Assembly: GCA_964530915.1 (NCBI GenBank)
Contig: CAZHCK010000018.1
Location: 1-36,927 of the forward strand
Length of the DNA stretch: 36,927 nucleotides
Source: Cloacibacterium sp964530915
GTDB taxonomy: Bacteria > Bacteroidota > Bacteroidia > Flavobacteriales > Weeksellaceae
Direction of reading: 5' to 3'
Under the pieces are notes generated by a model. That model did no database searches. It was not told the origin of the DNA and saw only the letters and a program-made list of their open reading frames with translations. Shown here piece by piece: positions 25,270 to 31,964 of the stretch (position 1 is the stretch's first letter; every line of letters starts with the position of its first letter). Both the position numbers and the translations under genes were made by a program.

Positions 25270-25512
25270 ATGGAACTTTTATTTCTAGTCCTTGCCATTG
25301 CAGTAATTTTTATCTTTTTCTTTAGAAAAGACATCAAAGAGAAAATAAATCCTGACAAAACTAAAAACTACACCATAGACGATAAATATAACGCTGCAAA
25401 ACGCGAAAGAGAAAAAGAAATTAACCAACTCTTAAGCAAAATAGGAGAAAACGGAATTGCAGATTTAAGCGAGAAAGACCGAAAAAGATTAGAAGAATTA
25501 TCTAAAAAATAA
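25270..25512 (+). CDS. Small membrane-anchored protein, DUF6576-like tail
   Basis: An 80-residue protein with one N-terminal membrane helix (residues 2-18, ELLFLVLAIAVIFIFFF), a basic stop-transfer patch (RKDIKEK), then a soluble part with DDKYNAAKREREKEINQLLSKIGENGIADLSEKDRKRLEELSKK. That last part closely resembles the small domain (DUF6576-like) at the C-terminus of many Bacteroidota rhomboid proteases, which suggests a stand-alone version of it. Function unknown. It lies between the DksA-like gene and lspA, on the same strand. Confidence 0.75.
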   Translation: MELLFLVLAIAVIFIFFFRKDIKEKINPDKTKNYTIDDKYNAAKREREKEINQLLSKIGENGIADLSEKDRKRLEELSKK

Positions 25513-25564
25513 ATGAATAAGCGTTATCAATTTGTAAAATCATAGCGCTTTAAATAAACCAAAA

Positions 25565-25765
25565 ATGGAATCACTTATCGTTCACCTAAAAAACCAAATG
25601 GAACTCAATGCACTAAAAAGTGTAATGAAAGAAATGGGGATTAAATATGAAAAATTTCACACCAGAAATAATAAAACAAACCCTTATTTAGAAAAGAAAA
25701 TTTCAGCTAAAAAAGCGGTAAAAGCCACTAAAAACTTTAAAGAAAAACCAAAACCAGGATTATAA
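25565..25765 (+). CDS. Small DUF2683-like protein
   Basis: A 66-residue cytoplasmic-looking protein. Its start MESLIVHLKNQMELNALKSVMKEMGIKYEKF resembles DUF2683 proteins, which look like short antitoxin-like or degenerate DNA-binding proteins but have no assigned role. The C-terminal half is strongly basic (KKISAKKAVKATKNFKEKPKPGL). The TAA stop overlaps the lspA ATG by one base (TAATG), so the two are translationally coupled. No partner toxin gene is adjacent. Confidence 0.7.
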   Translation: MESLIVHLKNQMELNALKSVMKEMGIKYEKFHTRNNKTNPYLEKKISAKKAVKATKNFKEKPKPGL

Positions 25766-26388
25766 TGAAAAAAATCGTACTTGTTACTTTTATCGTTTTA
25801 TTAATCGACCAACTGTCTAAAATTTACGTAAAAACTCATTTTAATCTCAATGAAAGCATAGAAGTTTTCGGGCAAGATTGGTGGAGATTTACTTTCGTAG
25901 AAAATCCCGGAATGGCTTATGGTTTACAATTCGGTGGTTTGCTTGGCAAATATGCACTTGTCATCATTAGAATTTTCTTAATTGGAGGAATGATTTACCT
26001 TTTTAGAAAGTGGCTCAAAGAAGGTGCTTCTAATTATTTATTAATCCCGATGTCTATGATTTTTGCAGGAGCCATCGGAAACCTGATTGACGGAATGTTC
26101 TACGGATTAATTTTCGATTCTGGAATGGTTTATGACTCAACGATTGATAGATGGATTGGTTATGACGGGATTTCTCAATTTACAGAATTCGGGAAAGGCT
26201 ATTCACATTTTATGAAAGGTTGTGTAGTAGATATGTTTCATTTTCCTATGTTCTCTTTCAATCTTTTTGGTAAGCATTTCGAGTTTTTCAGTTATATCTT
26301 TAATGTAGCTGATTCTGCCATAACCATCGGTGCCATTTTCTTACTTATTTTCAAGAGGAAAGCTTTTCCTAATGGATTTGAACTGTAA
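25765..26388 (+). CDS. lspA: Lipoprotein signal peptidase (signal peptidase II)
   Basis: Inner-membrane aspartyl protease that cleaves the signal peptide of diacylglyceryl prolipoproteins. At 207 residues it is longer than the E. coli enzyme (about 164), as is usual in Bacteroidota because of an insertion between helices 3 and 4 (about residues 112-160). Catalytic dyad Asp109 in AGAIGNLIDG and Asp183 in FNVADSAI; the upstream conserved ENPGMAYGL (46-54) is also present. Four membrane helices. ileS-...-lspA proximity mirrors the ileS-lspA pairing of many bacteria. It is coupled to the DUF2683-like ORF through a TAATG overlap, and the sanA-like pseudogene starts 4 bp after its stop. Confidence 0.95.
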   Translation: MKKIVLVTFIVLLIDQLSKIYVKTHFNLNESIEVFGQDWWRFTFVENPGMAYGLQFGGLLGKYALVIIRIFLIGGMIYLFRKWLKEGASNYLLIPMSMIFAGAIGNLIDGMFYGLIFDSGMVYDSTIDRWIGYDGISQFTEFGKGYSHFMKGCVVDMFHFPMFSFNLFGKHFEFFSYIFNVADSAITIGAIFLLIFKRKAFPNGFEL

Positions 26389-26391
26389 AGA

Positions 26392-27033
26392 ATGAAAAAA
26401 TTAAAAAAAATAATATATTTTGGTCTGATTTTCTTCGGAATTTCAGTCCTTTTTATCTTTTGGGCAAATTATAAAATAGAATCTGAAACCAAGGATTTAG
26501 TTACTTATGATATTCAAAAACTACCCAACGAAAAAGTGGGCTTACTGCTCGGAACTGGCAAATTTTTAAAAAATGGATAGAAAAATCTCTATTTTTTCAA
26601 CAGAATAGATGCCACAGAACAGCTCTATAAATCAGGGAAAATACAATATATTTTGATTAGCGGAGATAATTCTACAAAAAATTACAGCGAACCAGAAGAT
26701 ATGCAAGCTGAATTGATAAAAAGAGGAATCCCAGCTGATAAAATCGTGCTGGATTTCGCAGGTTTTAGAACTTTGGATTCTGTAGTGAGAGCTAAAGAAA
26801 TTTTCGGACAAAATTCTTTCATCATCATTTCACAGAAATTCCACAACGAAAGAGCAATCTTTCTTGCTAGAAAATACGGAATTGAAGCCTATGGTTTTAA
26901 TGCAAAAGATGTGAATAAATACTTCGGTTTTAAAACCAAAATAAGAGAATACTTTGCCAGGGTTAAAGTTTTTGTAGATTTTACATTAGGGATTAAACCT
27001 AAATTTGGTGGAGAGAAAATTTTAATTAAATAA
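26392..27033 (+). pseudogene. SanA/YdcF-type gene interrupted by an in-frame TAG
   Basis: The frame from ATG 26392 reads 62 residues to TAG at 26578-26580, and the same frame continues without shift to TAA at 27033. Joined, the product has the SanA layout (DUF218): an N-terminal membrane anchor (residues 6-24), then VGLLLGTGKFLKNG, the stop, KNLYFFNRIDATEQLYKSGKIQYILISGDN, LDFAGFRTLDSVVRAKEIFGQ and IISQKFHNERAIFLARKYG. All family motifs are preserved on both sides of the stop, so the loss is recent, a sequencing error, or a read-through codon. SanA-like proteins affect envelope permeability. It follows lspA by 3 bp, with its terminator at 27042. Confidence 0.85.
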
Positions 27034-27041
27034 AAAATATT

Positions 27042-27070
27042 AAACTTCAAGAAATTTCTTGAAGTTTTTT
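27042..27070 (+). terminator. Terminator after the sanA-like gene
   Basis: A 13-bp perfect inverted repeat AAACTTCAAGAAA / TTTCTTGAAGTTT (27042-27067) that runs into a T-tract (27065-27070). The central bases form the loop. It overlaps the -33 box of the trpS promoter. Confidence 0.85.
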
Positions 27071-27086
27071 CTTTTCCGTAAATTTG
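27059..27086 (+). promoter_or_regulatory. trpS promoter
   Basis: TTG (27059-27061), a 17-bp spacer and TAAATTTG (27079-27086). The leader to the ATG at 27142 would be about 48 nt and shows no Trp codons or T-box features. Confidence 0.65.
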
Positions 27087-27141
27087 CTCAACTTATTGAG
27101 AATAATTAAAACTCAACTTTAACCTCAACCTAAAAATTGAA

Positions 27142-28110
27142 ATGTCAAGAATTTTAACCGGAATACAAGCAACAGGAACTCCACATTTAGGAAATCTTTT
27201 GGGAGCCATCATTCCTGCAATAGAATTATCTAAAAAATCTGAAAACGAATCGTTTTTGTTTATTGCAAACATGCACTCCTTAACGCAAATAAAAAATGCA
27301 GAAGAACTTAGACAAAACACTTACGAAATCGCAGCAGCGTGGTTAGCTTGTGGTTTAGACACCGAAAAAACTTATTTCTACAGACAAAGTGATATTCCTG
27401 AAGTTTGTGAACTTTCTTGGTATTTATCTTGCTTTTTTCCTTTTTCTAGATTGCAATTAGCGCATTCTTTCAAAGATAAAGCAGACCGTTTAGAAGATGT
27501 AAACGCAGGACTTTTTACTTATCCTATGTTGATGGCGGCAGATATTTTATTGTATGATGCAGAAATAGTTCCTGTAGGAAAAGATCAGTTACAGCATTTG
27601 GAAATGGCGAGAGATGTAGGTGCGAGATTTAACAATCAAATGGGAGAAATTTTCGTGCTTCCACAAGCTGAATTACAAGAAAATACGAAATACGTTCCGG
27701 GAATTGATGGACATAAAATGTCTAAATCTAGAGGAAATATCATCAATATTTTCCTTCCAGAAAAGCAATTAAAAAAACAAGTGATGGCAATCGAAACAGA
27801 TTCTACTCCGCTAGAAGAACCGAAAAATCCTGATACTTGTAAAGTTTTCGCTATTTATTCTTTACTCGCTAATGAATCGCAAATCGCAGAAATGCGTGCT
27901 AAATATTTGGCAGGAAATTACGGTTATGGTCATGCTAAAACAGAATTATTCAATTTAATTCTTGAAAATTTCAAAACAGAAAGAGAAAAATTCGAATATT
28001 ACATGAACAATCTTTCTGAATTGGACGCTAAATTGCAAGAAGGCGCAGAAAAAACCAGAAAAATTGCAGCAGAAACTTTGAAAAGAGTAAGATTAAGCTT
28101 AGGAATGTAA
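27142..28110 (+). CDS. trpS: Tryptophan-tRNA ligase
   Basis: Charges tRNA-Trp; 322 residues, normal for the compact bacterial enzyme. Class I motifs: the HIGH equivalent GTPHLGN (12-18), and HKMSKSRGN with KMSKS at 192-196. The stretch ADILLYDAEIVPVGKDQLQHLEMARDVGARFN in the middle is the TrpRS-specific block that includes the tryptophan-binding Asp and Gln residues. The start follows its own promoter; the gene is monocistronic and ends before a bidirectional terminator shared with the HAD gene. Confidence 0.96.
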   Translation: MSRILTGIQATGTPHLGNLLGAIIPAIELSKKSENESFLFIANMHSLTQIKNAEELRQNTYEIAAAWLACGLDTEKTYFYRQSDIPEVCELSWYLSCFFPFSRLQLAHSFKDKADRLEDVNAGLFTYPMLMAADILLYDAEIVPVGKDQLQHLEMARDVGARFNNQMGEIFVLPQAELQENTKYVPGIDGHKMSKSRGNIINIFLPEKQLKKQVMAIETDSTPLEEPKNPDTCKVFAIYSLLANESQIAEMRAKYLAGNYGYGHAKTELFNLILENFKTEREKFEYYMNNLSELDAKLQEGAEKTRKIAAETLKRVRLSLGM

Positions 28111-28235
28111 AAATTTCCCGCAGATTTCGCTGATAATATATTATATAAAAAATGCTTCAAAAAATTTGAAGCATTTTTATTTTAGAAAAGTTTTTATGAA
28201 ATTTTACCTTAAACCTGCGGAATCTGCGGGAATTT
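28111..28235. repeat. Inverted pair of CTGCGGGAA repeats flanking a terminator
   Basis: AAATTTCCCGCAGATT (28111-28126) and AATCTGCGGGAATTT (28221-28235) are inverted copies with one extra T on the left. The right copy is preceded by CCTGCGG in tandem (28214-28220), matching the copy at 17299-17320. The shared terminator lies between them. They are intergenic and belong to a dispersed repeat family. Confidence 0.7.
28148..28178. terminator. Bidirectional terminator between trpS and the HAD gene
   Basis: A 14-bp perfect stem AAAAATGCTTCAAA / TTTGAAGCATTTTT with a 3-nt loop, A-rich on the left and T-rich on the right, so it can stop both convergent transcripts. Confidence 0.9.
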
Positions 28236-28933
28236 TATAGAAAGTTTTTAATTTCTTCCAAATTTTGAATAGTTTTTAGACCTTCTTCAGTTTTATTTTC
28301 TTTAAGCGCATCAAAGAAAATAATGTCTAAACCAAAATTCTGGGCTCCTTTTACATCTGCAACCCAATCATCGCCAATAAATATTGACTCTGATTTTTCT
28401 GCATTGGCTAAATTCAAGGAATACTCGAAAATTCTTTCGTCTGGCTTCATGGCATGAGCATCTTCAGCGCTCGTTACGGTTTCGAAATATTTTTTAAGTC
28501 CAGATTTTTCTACTTTTCTGTTCGTCACTTCATGGAAACCATTTGAAACCACATGAAGTTGATACCCTTTCTCTTTTAAATATTCTAAAATTTCGATGGT
28601 TTGCGGAATCAATTCATTGAAATTGATGATTTCGTCTAAGAAATGCTTCTCGAAATACTGTGCTAATTCTTCATTATCTATCCCGAAATGCAGAAAAGTA
28701 TCATAAAATCTATGTTTTCTCAAGAAATCCTTATCAATAATTCCGTCTCTAATTTTCACCCATAAATCTTCATTGATTTCATCATATTTAGCATGAAATT
28801 CATGAAAAAGGATGTTATACTTGTCTGAAATTTCTTTTCTCTGGAACAATTCTTCTAAGGTAAGAACTGCATTTTTACGGTGATCCCAAAGTGTATTATC
28901 GAGGTCAAAAAAAATGTGCCTTATGTTTTTCAT
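28235..28933 (-). CDS. HAD-family nucleotidase (YjjG type)
   Basis: Haloacid dehalogenase-superfamily phosphatase of 232 residues from the ATG at 28933 (an in-frame TTG three codons earlier is rejected). Motif I FFDLDNTLWDH has the nucleophile Asp10 and Asp12; motif II is the Ser of HVVSNGF; motif III is the Lys of AMKPDERIF; motif IV is FIGDDWVADVKGA with two Asp ligands. The helical cap with EELFQRKEIS and the order of motifs match the YjjG subgroup (pyrimidine 5'-nucleotidase, detoxifying non-canonical nucleotides). Substrate is inferred from subgroup resemblance only. A -7 box (28940-28947) sits 6 bp upstream of the ATG, suggesting a nearly leaderless transcript. Confidence 0.88.
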   Translation of the reverse strand: MKNIRHIFFDLDNTLWDHRKNAVLTLEELFQRKEISDKYNILFHEFHAKYDEINEDLWVKIRDGIIDKDFLRKHRFYDTFLHFGIDNEELAQYFEKHFLDEIINFNELIPQTIEILEYLKEKGYQLHVVSNGFHEVTNRKVEKSGLKKYFETVTSAEDAHAMKPDERIFEYSLNLANAEKSESIFIGDDWVADVKGAQNFGLDIIFFDALKENKTEEGLKTIQNLEEIKNFL

Positions 28934-28939
28934 AGGGCA

Positions 28940-28947
28940 CAAATTTA
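28940..28947 (-). promoter_or_regulatory. -7 element immediately before the HAD start
   Basis: The minus strand reads TAAATTTG; the ATG of the HAD gene begins only 6 nt downstream of it. If used, the mRNA would begin at or next to the start codon. Confidence 0.45.
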
Positions 28948-28966
28948 AGTAAAATAAGCGGTTTAT

Positions 28967-29101
28967 TTAATTTTTAGAAATGATAAATTTCTTTTCATTT
29001 GAAGTTAAAACAGCTATACTTTTAGAATAATTTAATAAAAAATTTACTGTTGATTTTTTAGGATTCAAAACAGGATTTTTAAGAGAGTAATTATTTTTCA
29101 T
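28967..29101 (-). CDS. 44-residue small protein downstream of an ECF sigma gene
   Basis: Short ORF with ATG at 29101 and TAA at 28967-28969. The peptide is basic and Asn-rich: MKNNYSLKNPV, then NPKKSTVNFLLNYSKSIAVL (about residues 13-32, one amphipathic helix) and a C-terminal KKFIISKN. I have a faint memory of similar small flavobacterial proteins with a PKKxTVxFLLNYSKS core, which would support a real gene. No signal peptide or cysteines. It starts 51 nt after the sigma-factor stop on the same strand, with no terminator in between, so it is probably co-transcribed. It has no known function; the place where an anti-sigma gene often stands is taken by this ORF. Confidence 0.6.
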   Translation of the reverse strand: MKNNYSLKNPVLNPKKSTVNFLLNYSKSIAVLTSNEKKFIISKN

Positions 29102-29152
29102 AGGCTAAAAAATTCGTTTTAACAAGAACGGAACTATTTGGCCTTTATTGTA

Positions 29153-29743
29153 TTACCTCGTTAAAATTATTTGATTTTCTTCCATAATTTTTCTCATATT
29201 GATAAGTGCATAGCGCACTCTACCTAGTGTAGTATTGATACTTGTGTTGGTTTGCTCTGCAATTTCTTTAAAACTTAATCCATCAAAAAATCTTAATTTG
29301 ATGACTTCCTGTTGGTTTTCGGGTAAGAAAACGAGCATTTTCATCAGGTCATCATAAATTTGATTCGTGATTAACCTTTCTTCGATGTTTTCCTCTGTTT
29401 CTTTAAGCAAATCAAAAATAGAGAACTCTTCGTTTTCATAAGTTGTTTCAGAAACTTTTATGTGTTTAGATTTAAGGCGATAATGGTCTATAATAAGATT
29501 GTGCGCAATTCTTTTTGCCCAAAGAATAAATTTACCATCATCATTGTATCTTCCTTCTTTTAGGGAAACAATGATTTTCATGAAGGTATCTTGAAAAACA
29601 TCATTAGCGAGTTCTTCATCCATCAATTTATAGAAAATAAACGAGAAAAGTTCTTTTTGGTGTCTTGAAATAAGAATAGAAAGTGCGTTTTCATCACCTT
29701 TTTGATATCTCGAAATCAGCAAACTATCAGTATGTGTTTCCAT
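29153..29743 (-). CDS. ECF-type RNA polymerase sigma factor
   Basis: Alternative sigma-70 family factor of 196 residues with only regions 2 and 4. Region 2: LFSFIFYKLMDEELANDVFQDTFMKII (about residues 32-58) and KFILWAKRIAHNLIIDHYR (region 2.3/2.4, -10 recognition). Region 4: LPENQQEVIKLRFFDGLSFKEIAEQTNTSINTTLGRVRYALINMRK (about residues 139-184, helix-turn-helix for the -35 element). A linker with a run of acidic residues separates them. No anti-sigma or FecR-like gene is adjacent. The promoter upstream is of housekeeping type, so autoregulation is not apparent. Target genes are unknown. Confidence 0.94.
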   Translation of the reverse strand: METHTDSLLISRYQKGDENALSILISRHQKELFSFIFYKLMDEELANDVFQDTFMKIIVSLKEGRYNDDGKFILWAKRIAHNLIIDHYRLKSKHIKVSETTYENEEFSIFDLLKETEENIEERLITNQIYDDLMKMLVFLPENQQEVIKLRFFDGLSFKEIAEQTNTSINTTLGRVRYALINMRKIMEENQIILTR

Positions 29744-29860
29744 AACTTTAACTTCATTATTATGAAACAGACTAACAAAAGCTAGCTATTTCTGGTTTTT
29801 ACAGTTTATTAAATGAAGTAAAGTTTGCTCAATAGGCGATTCGATTTACGTTTTGTATGA

Positions 29861-29890
29861 CAAATTTATAAAAAATGTTAAATATTCAAA
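29861..29890 (-). promoter_or_regulatory. Promoter of the ECF sigma gene
   Basis: Minus-strand TTTG (29887-29890), an 18-bp spacer and TAAATTTG (29861-29868). This predicts a leader of about 110 nt before the ATG at 29743, long for this genome, in which I find no clear riboswitch or terminator. Confidence 0.65.
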
Positions 29891-29918
29891 ATAATTTTTC
29901 AAAAAAATCGTTATTTGC

Positions 29919-30413
29919 TTATTTATTTTTCTTTGATTCACTGAAAACAACTAACGGAATATTAGCCGTGAAATTCAAATTAAGTCCTTCCATTACTCTA
30001 TCATTCAATTGTTTATTTCCTAGCTGAAATGCGTAACCGCCAGTAAAATCTATAATTCCGAAAAGAGAGATTCCTGCTTTTGGCGCAACAAATTGAGGTG
30101 TAATTTCTGTACCTGCGAGAAAATAATAAGAATGCTGTATATCTACGTTTTTTTCGAAGTTCAATAAAATATCTCCTTGAAATTTAGGCAAAATCGCAAA
30201 TTCACCGTTTACTTTTCCCATTAAAGCAGAACCAGAAACTCTGTAAAGAACATTATCGTTCTTTAGAAAAATGAATCTCGCTCCAACTTCTCCAAAGTTT
30301 GAGTTTTGATATTCGTAACCTGCAAAAACCATAGGATGAACCGTAACCTGCGATTGTGCACGAAATCCAATGAAGAAAATACTGAAGAAAATTATATGTT
30401 TAAGAAATTGCAT
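29919..30413 (-). CDS. Exported protein, probable small outer-membrane protein
   Basis: A 164-residue protein from the ATG at 30413; an in-frame start at 30449 is rejected because it lies in the metK terminator hairpin and would precede the signal peptide. The signal peptide has a basic start and hydrophobic core (FLKHIIFFSIFFIGF) ending RAQSQ. The mature part has alternating strands (VTVHPMVFAGYEYQNSNFGEVGARFIFL, YYFLAGTEITPQFVAPKAGISLFGIIDF) as in small beta barrels. I do not recognise a named family. It lies 55 bp after metK on the same strand, behind the metK terminator, so expression may depend on partial read-through or an unseen promoter. Confidence 0.75.
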   Translation of the reverse strand: MQFLKHIIFFSIFFIGFRAQSQVTVHPMVFAGYEYQNSNFGEVGARFIFLKNDNVLYRVSGSALMGKVNGEFAILPKFQGDILLNFEKNVDIQHSYYFLAGTEITPQFVAPKAGISLFGIIDFTGGYAFQLGNKQLNDRVMEGLNLNFTANIPLVVFSESKKNK

Positions 30414-30436
30414 TCTGAAAATTTTTGTAAAAATAA

Positions 30437-30463
30437 GAAAACCGTTCATTTCTGAACGGTTTC
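30437..30463 (-). terminator. metK terminator
   Basis: Stem AAACCGTTCA/TGAACGGTTT (30439-30448 with 30453-30462, loop TTTC), followed on the minus strand by a T-rich stretch interrupted by one C and one A. It sits 6 bp after the metK stop. Confidence 0.8.
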
Positions 30464-30467
30464 TTGA

Positions 30468-31745
30468 TTATAAGTTGAAGGCTTTCTTAATATCTTCTAC
30501 TCTGTCTAGCTTTTCCCAAGTAAAGAATTCTAGATTATCGAGTGTAATTTCATTTTTTTGACCTTTATTGAAAGTCTTGCTTCCTACATAGTAATCTCTT
30601 CCCATGTGTCCGTAAGCTGCTGTTTCTTGATAGATTGGATTTCTTAATTTCAAGTTTTGCTCAATAGCGTAAGGTCTTAAATCAAATAATTCTTGAACTT
30701 TTTTCGCTAATTCACCATCATTGATTCCTACTTTAGAAGTCCCGTAAGTATTAATAAACAAACCACAAGGTTCTGCTACACCAATTGCGTAAGAAACTTG
30801 AACCAAAACTTCATCTGCAACTCCTGCAGCAACTAAGTTTTTAGCAATGTGTCTTGTTGCATAAGCAGCACTTCTGTCTACTTTTGATGGATCTTTGCCA
30901 GAAAAAGCACCACCACCGTGAGCTCCTTTTCCACCGTAAGTATCTACGATGATTTTTCTACCTGTTAAACCAGTATCACCGTGAGGCCCACCAATTACAA
31001 ATTTCCCAGTTGGATTGATGTGATATTTAATTTCATCATTAAACAATGCTTGAATTTCAGGTTTTTGCTTAGCAATTACTCTAGGCATTAGAATTTCGAT
31101 GATATCTTTTCTAATTTTCGCTAACATTTCTTCATCTTCTGCAAAATCATCATGCTGTGTAGAAACTACAATAGCGTCTATTCTTTGTGGTTTATGATCA
31201 TCTGAATATTCAATTGTTACCTGAGACTTCGCGTCTGGACGAAGATATTTAATCTCTGTTCCTTCTCTTCTGATTGCTGAAAGTTCTCTTAAAATAGAAT
31301 GTGCTAAATCTAATGCAAGTGGCATATAGTTTTCGGTTTCATTGGTTGCATAACCGAACATCATTCCTTGGTCTCCAGCTCCTTGAGCATTTGCTTTCTC
31401 TTCAAAAGACTCTCCAGATTTTCTATCAACTCCTTGATTAATATCTGACGATTGCTCGTGAATTGCAGAAATTACGCCACAAGAATCACCATTAAACATA
31501 TATTCACCTTTGGTATAACCTATTCCATTGATGACTTCTCTAGCGATGGTCTGTACATCTAGATAAGCTTCTGATTTTACTTCTCCTGCTAGTACAACTT
31601 GTCCTGTAGTGACTAAGGTTTCGCAAGCGACTTTAGAATTTCTATCATGAGCTAAAAAATTATCGATAAGCGCATCAGAAATTTGGTCTGCTACTTTGTC
31701 TGGATGTCCTTCTGAAACAGATTCAGATGTAAATAAATAAGGCAT
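30468..31745 (-). CDS. metK: S-adenosylmethionine synthase
   Basis: Makes S-adenosylmethionine from methionine and ATP (methionine adenosyltransferase); 425 residues. Signature blocks: FTSESVSEGHPDKVADQISDALID (5-28, methionine and ATP binding), GDQGMMFGYA (adenine/methionine loop), KFVIGGPHGDTGLTGRKIIVDTYGG, and GGGAFSGKDPSKVDRSAAY, the P-loop-like second signature. It is longer than the E. coli enzyme (384), mainly through a segment around residues 185-245, common in Bacteroidota. A SAM-II-type riboswitch in its leader points to feedback by its product. ATG at 31745 gives the expected MPYLFTSES start. Confidence 0.97.
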   Translation of the reverse strand: MPYLFTSESVSEGHPDKVADQISDALIDNFLAHDRNSKVACETLVTTGQVVLAGEVKSEAYLDVQTIAREVINGIGYTKGEYMFNGDSCGVISAIHEQSSDINQGVDRKSGESFEEKANAQGAGDQGMMFGYATNETENYMPLALDLAHSILRELSAIRREGTEIKYLRPDAKSQVTIEYSDDHKPQRIDAIVVSTQHDDFAEDEEMLAKIRKDIIEILMPRVIAKQKPEIQALFNDEIKYHINPTGKFVIGGPHGDTGLTGRKIIVDTYGGKGAHGGGAFSGKDPSKVDRSAAYATRHIAKNLVAAGVADEVLVQVSYAIGVAEPCGLFINTYGTSKVGINDGELAKKVQELFDLRPYAIEQNLKLRNPIYQETAAYGHMGRDYYVGSKTFNKGQKNEITLDNLEFFTWEKLDRVEDIKKAFNL

Positions 31746-31817
31746 ATTATTATTTTCTTTTTAAGGATTAAAATAGAAAAAATTGGAAGGCAAACCTTAT
31801 GAGAACTAAAAAGAAGA

Positions 31818-31872
31818 AATCTGTTTTAGCATTTTTTATTGAGGTTGCAATCAGTCCAAATTTTTCCTCTAA
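31818..31872 (-). promoter_or_regulatory. SAM-II-type riboswitch in the metK leader
   Basis: Read on the minus strand, the leader contains ATTGCAACCTC, then AATAAAAA and ATGCTAAAAC. These match the hallmark order of SAM-II aptamers: UUGCA before the 3' arm of P1, then an A-rich joining strand and GCUAAA. GAGG (31866-31869) pairs with CCTC (31841-31844) as P1. A loop CTG can pair with the CAG following GCTAAAA, as the pseudoknot needs. The element starts about 5 nt after the predicted transcript start and ends about 70 nt before the ATG. Identification is by eye; binding is inferred. Confidence 0.7.
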
Positions 31873-31883
31873 AATTTGTTGGG

Positions 31884-31914
31884 CAAAATTACAGAGTATT
31901 TTATTAATATCAAA
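31884..31914 (-). promoter_or_regulatory. metK promoter
   Basis: Minus-strand TTTG (31911-31914), a 19-bp spacer and TAATTTTG (31884-31891). Predicted start near 31877, so the riboswitch lies at the very 5' end of the mRNA and the leader is about 130 nt. Confidence 0.75.
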
Positions 31915-31924
31915 ATACTTAGAA

Positions 31925-31956
31925 AAAAAGCTCCTCAAAAATTTGAAGAGCTTTTT
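31925..31956 (-). terminator. oxyR terminator
   Basis: A 15-bp stem AAAAAGCTCCTCAAA / TTTGAAGAGCTTTTT with a 2-nt loop; the one mismatch becomes a G-U pair on the minus strand. It ends in a T-run on the minus strand and sits 8 bp after the oxyR stop. Confidence 0.85.
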
Positions 31957-31964
31957 GACAAAAA

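Noticed and set aside
26578..26652. Frameshift in the sanA-like gene
   Set aside because: Both halves are in the same frame; the only defect is the TAG codon.
27087..27141. T-box or Trp leader peptide before trpS
   Set aside because: The leader is only about 50 nt, lacks Trp codons and has no terminator after the promoter.
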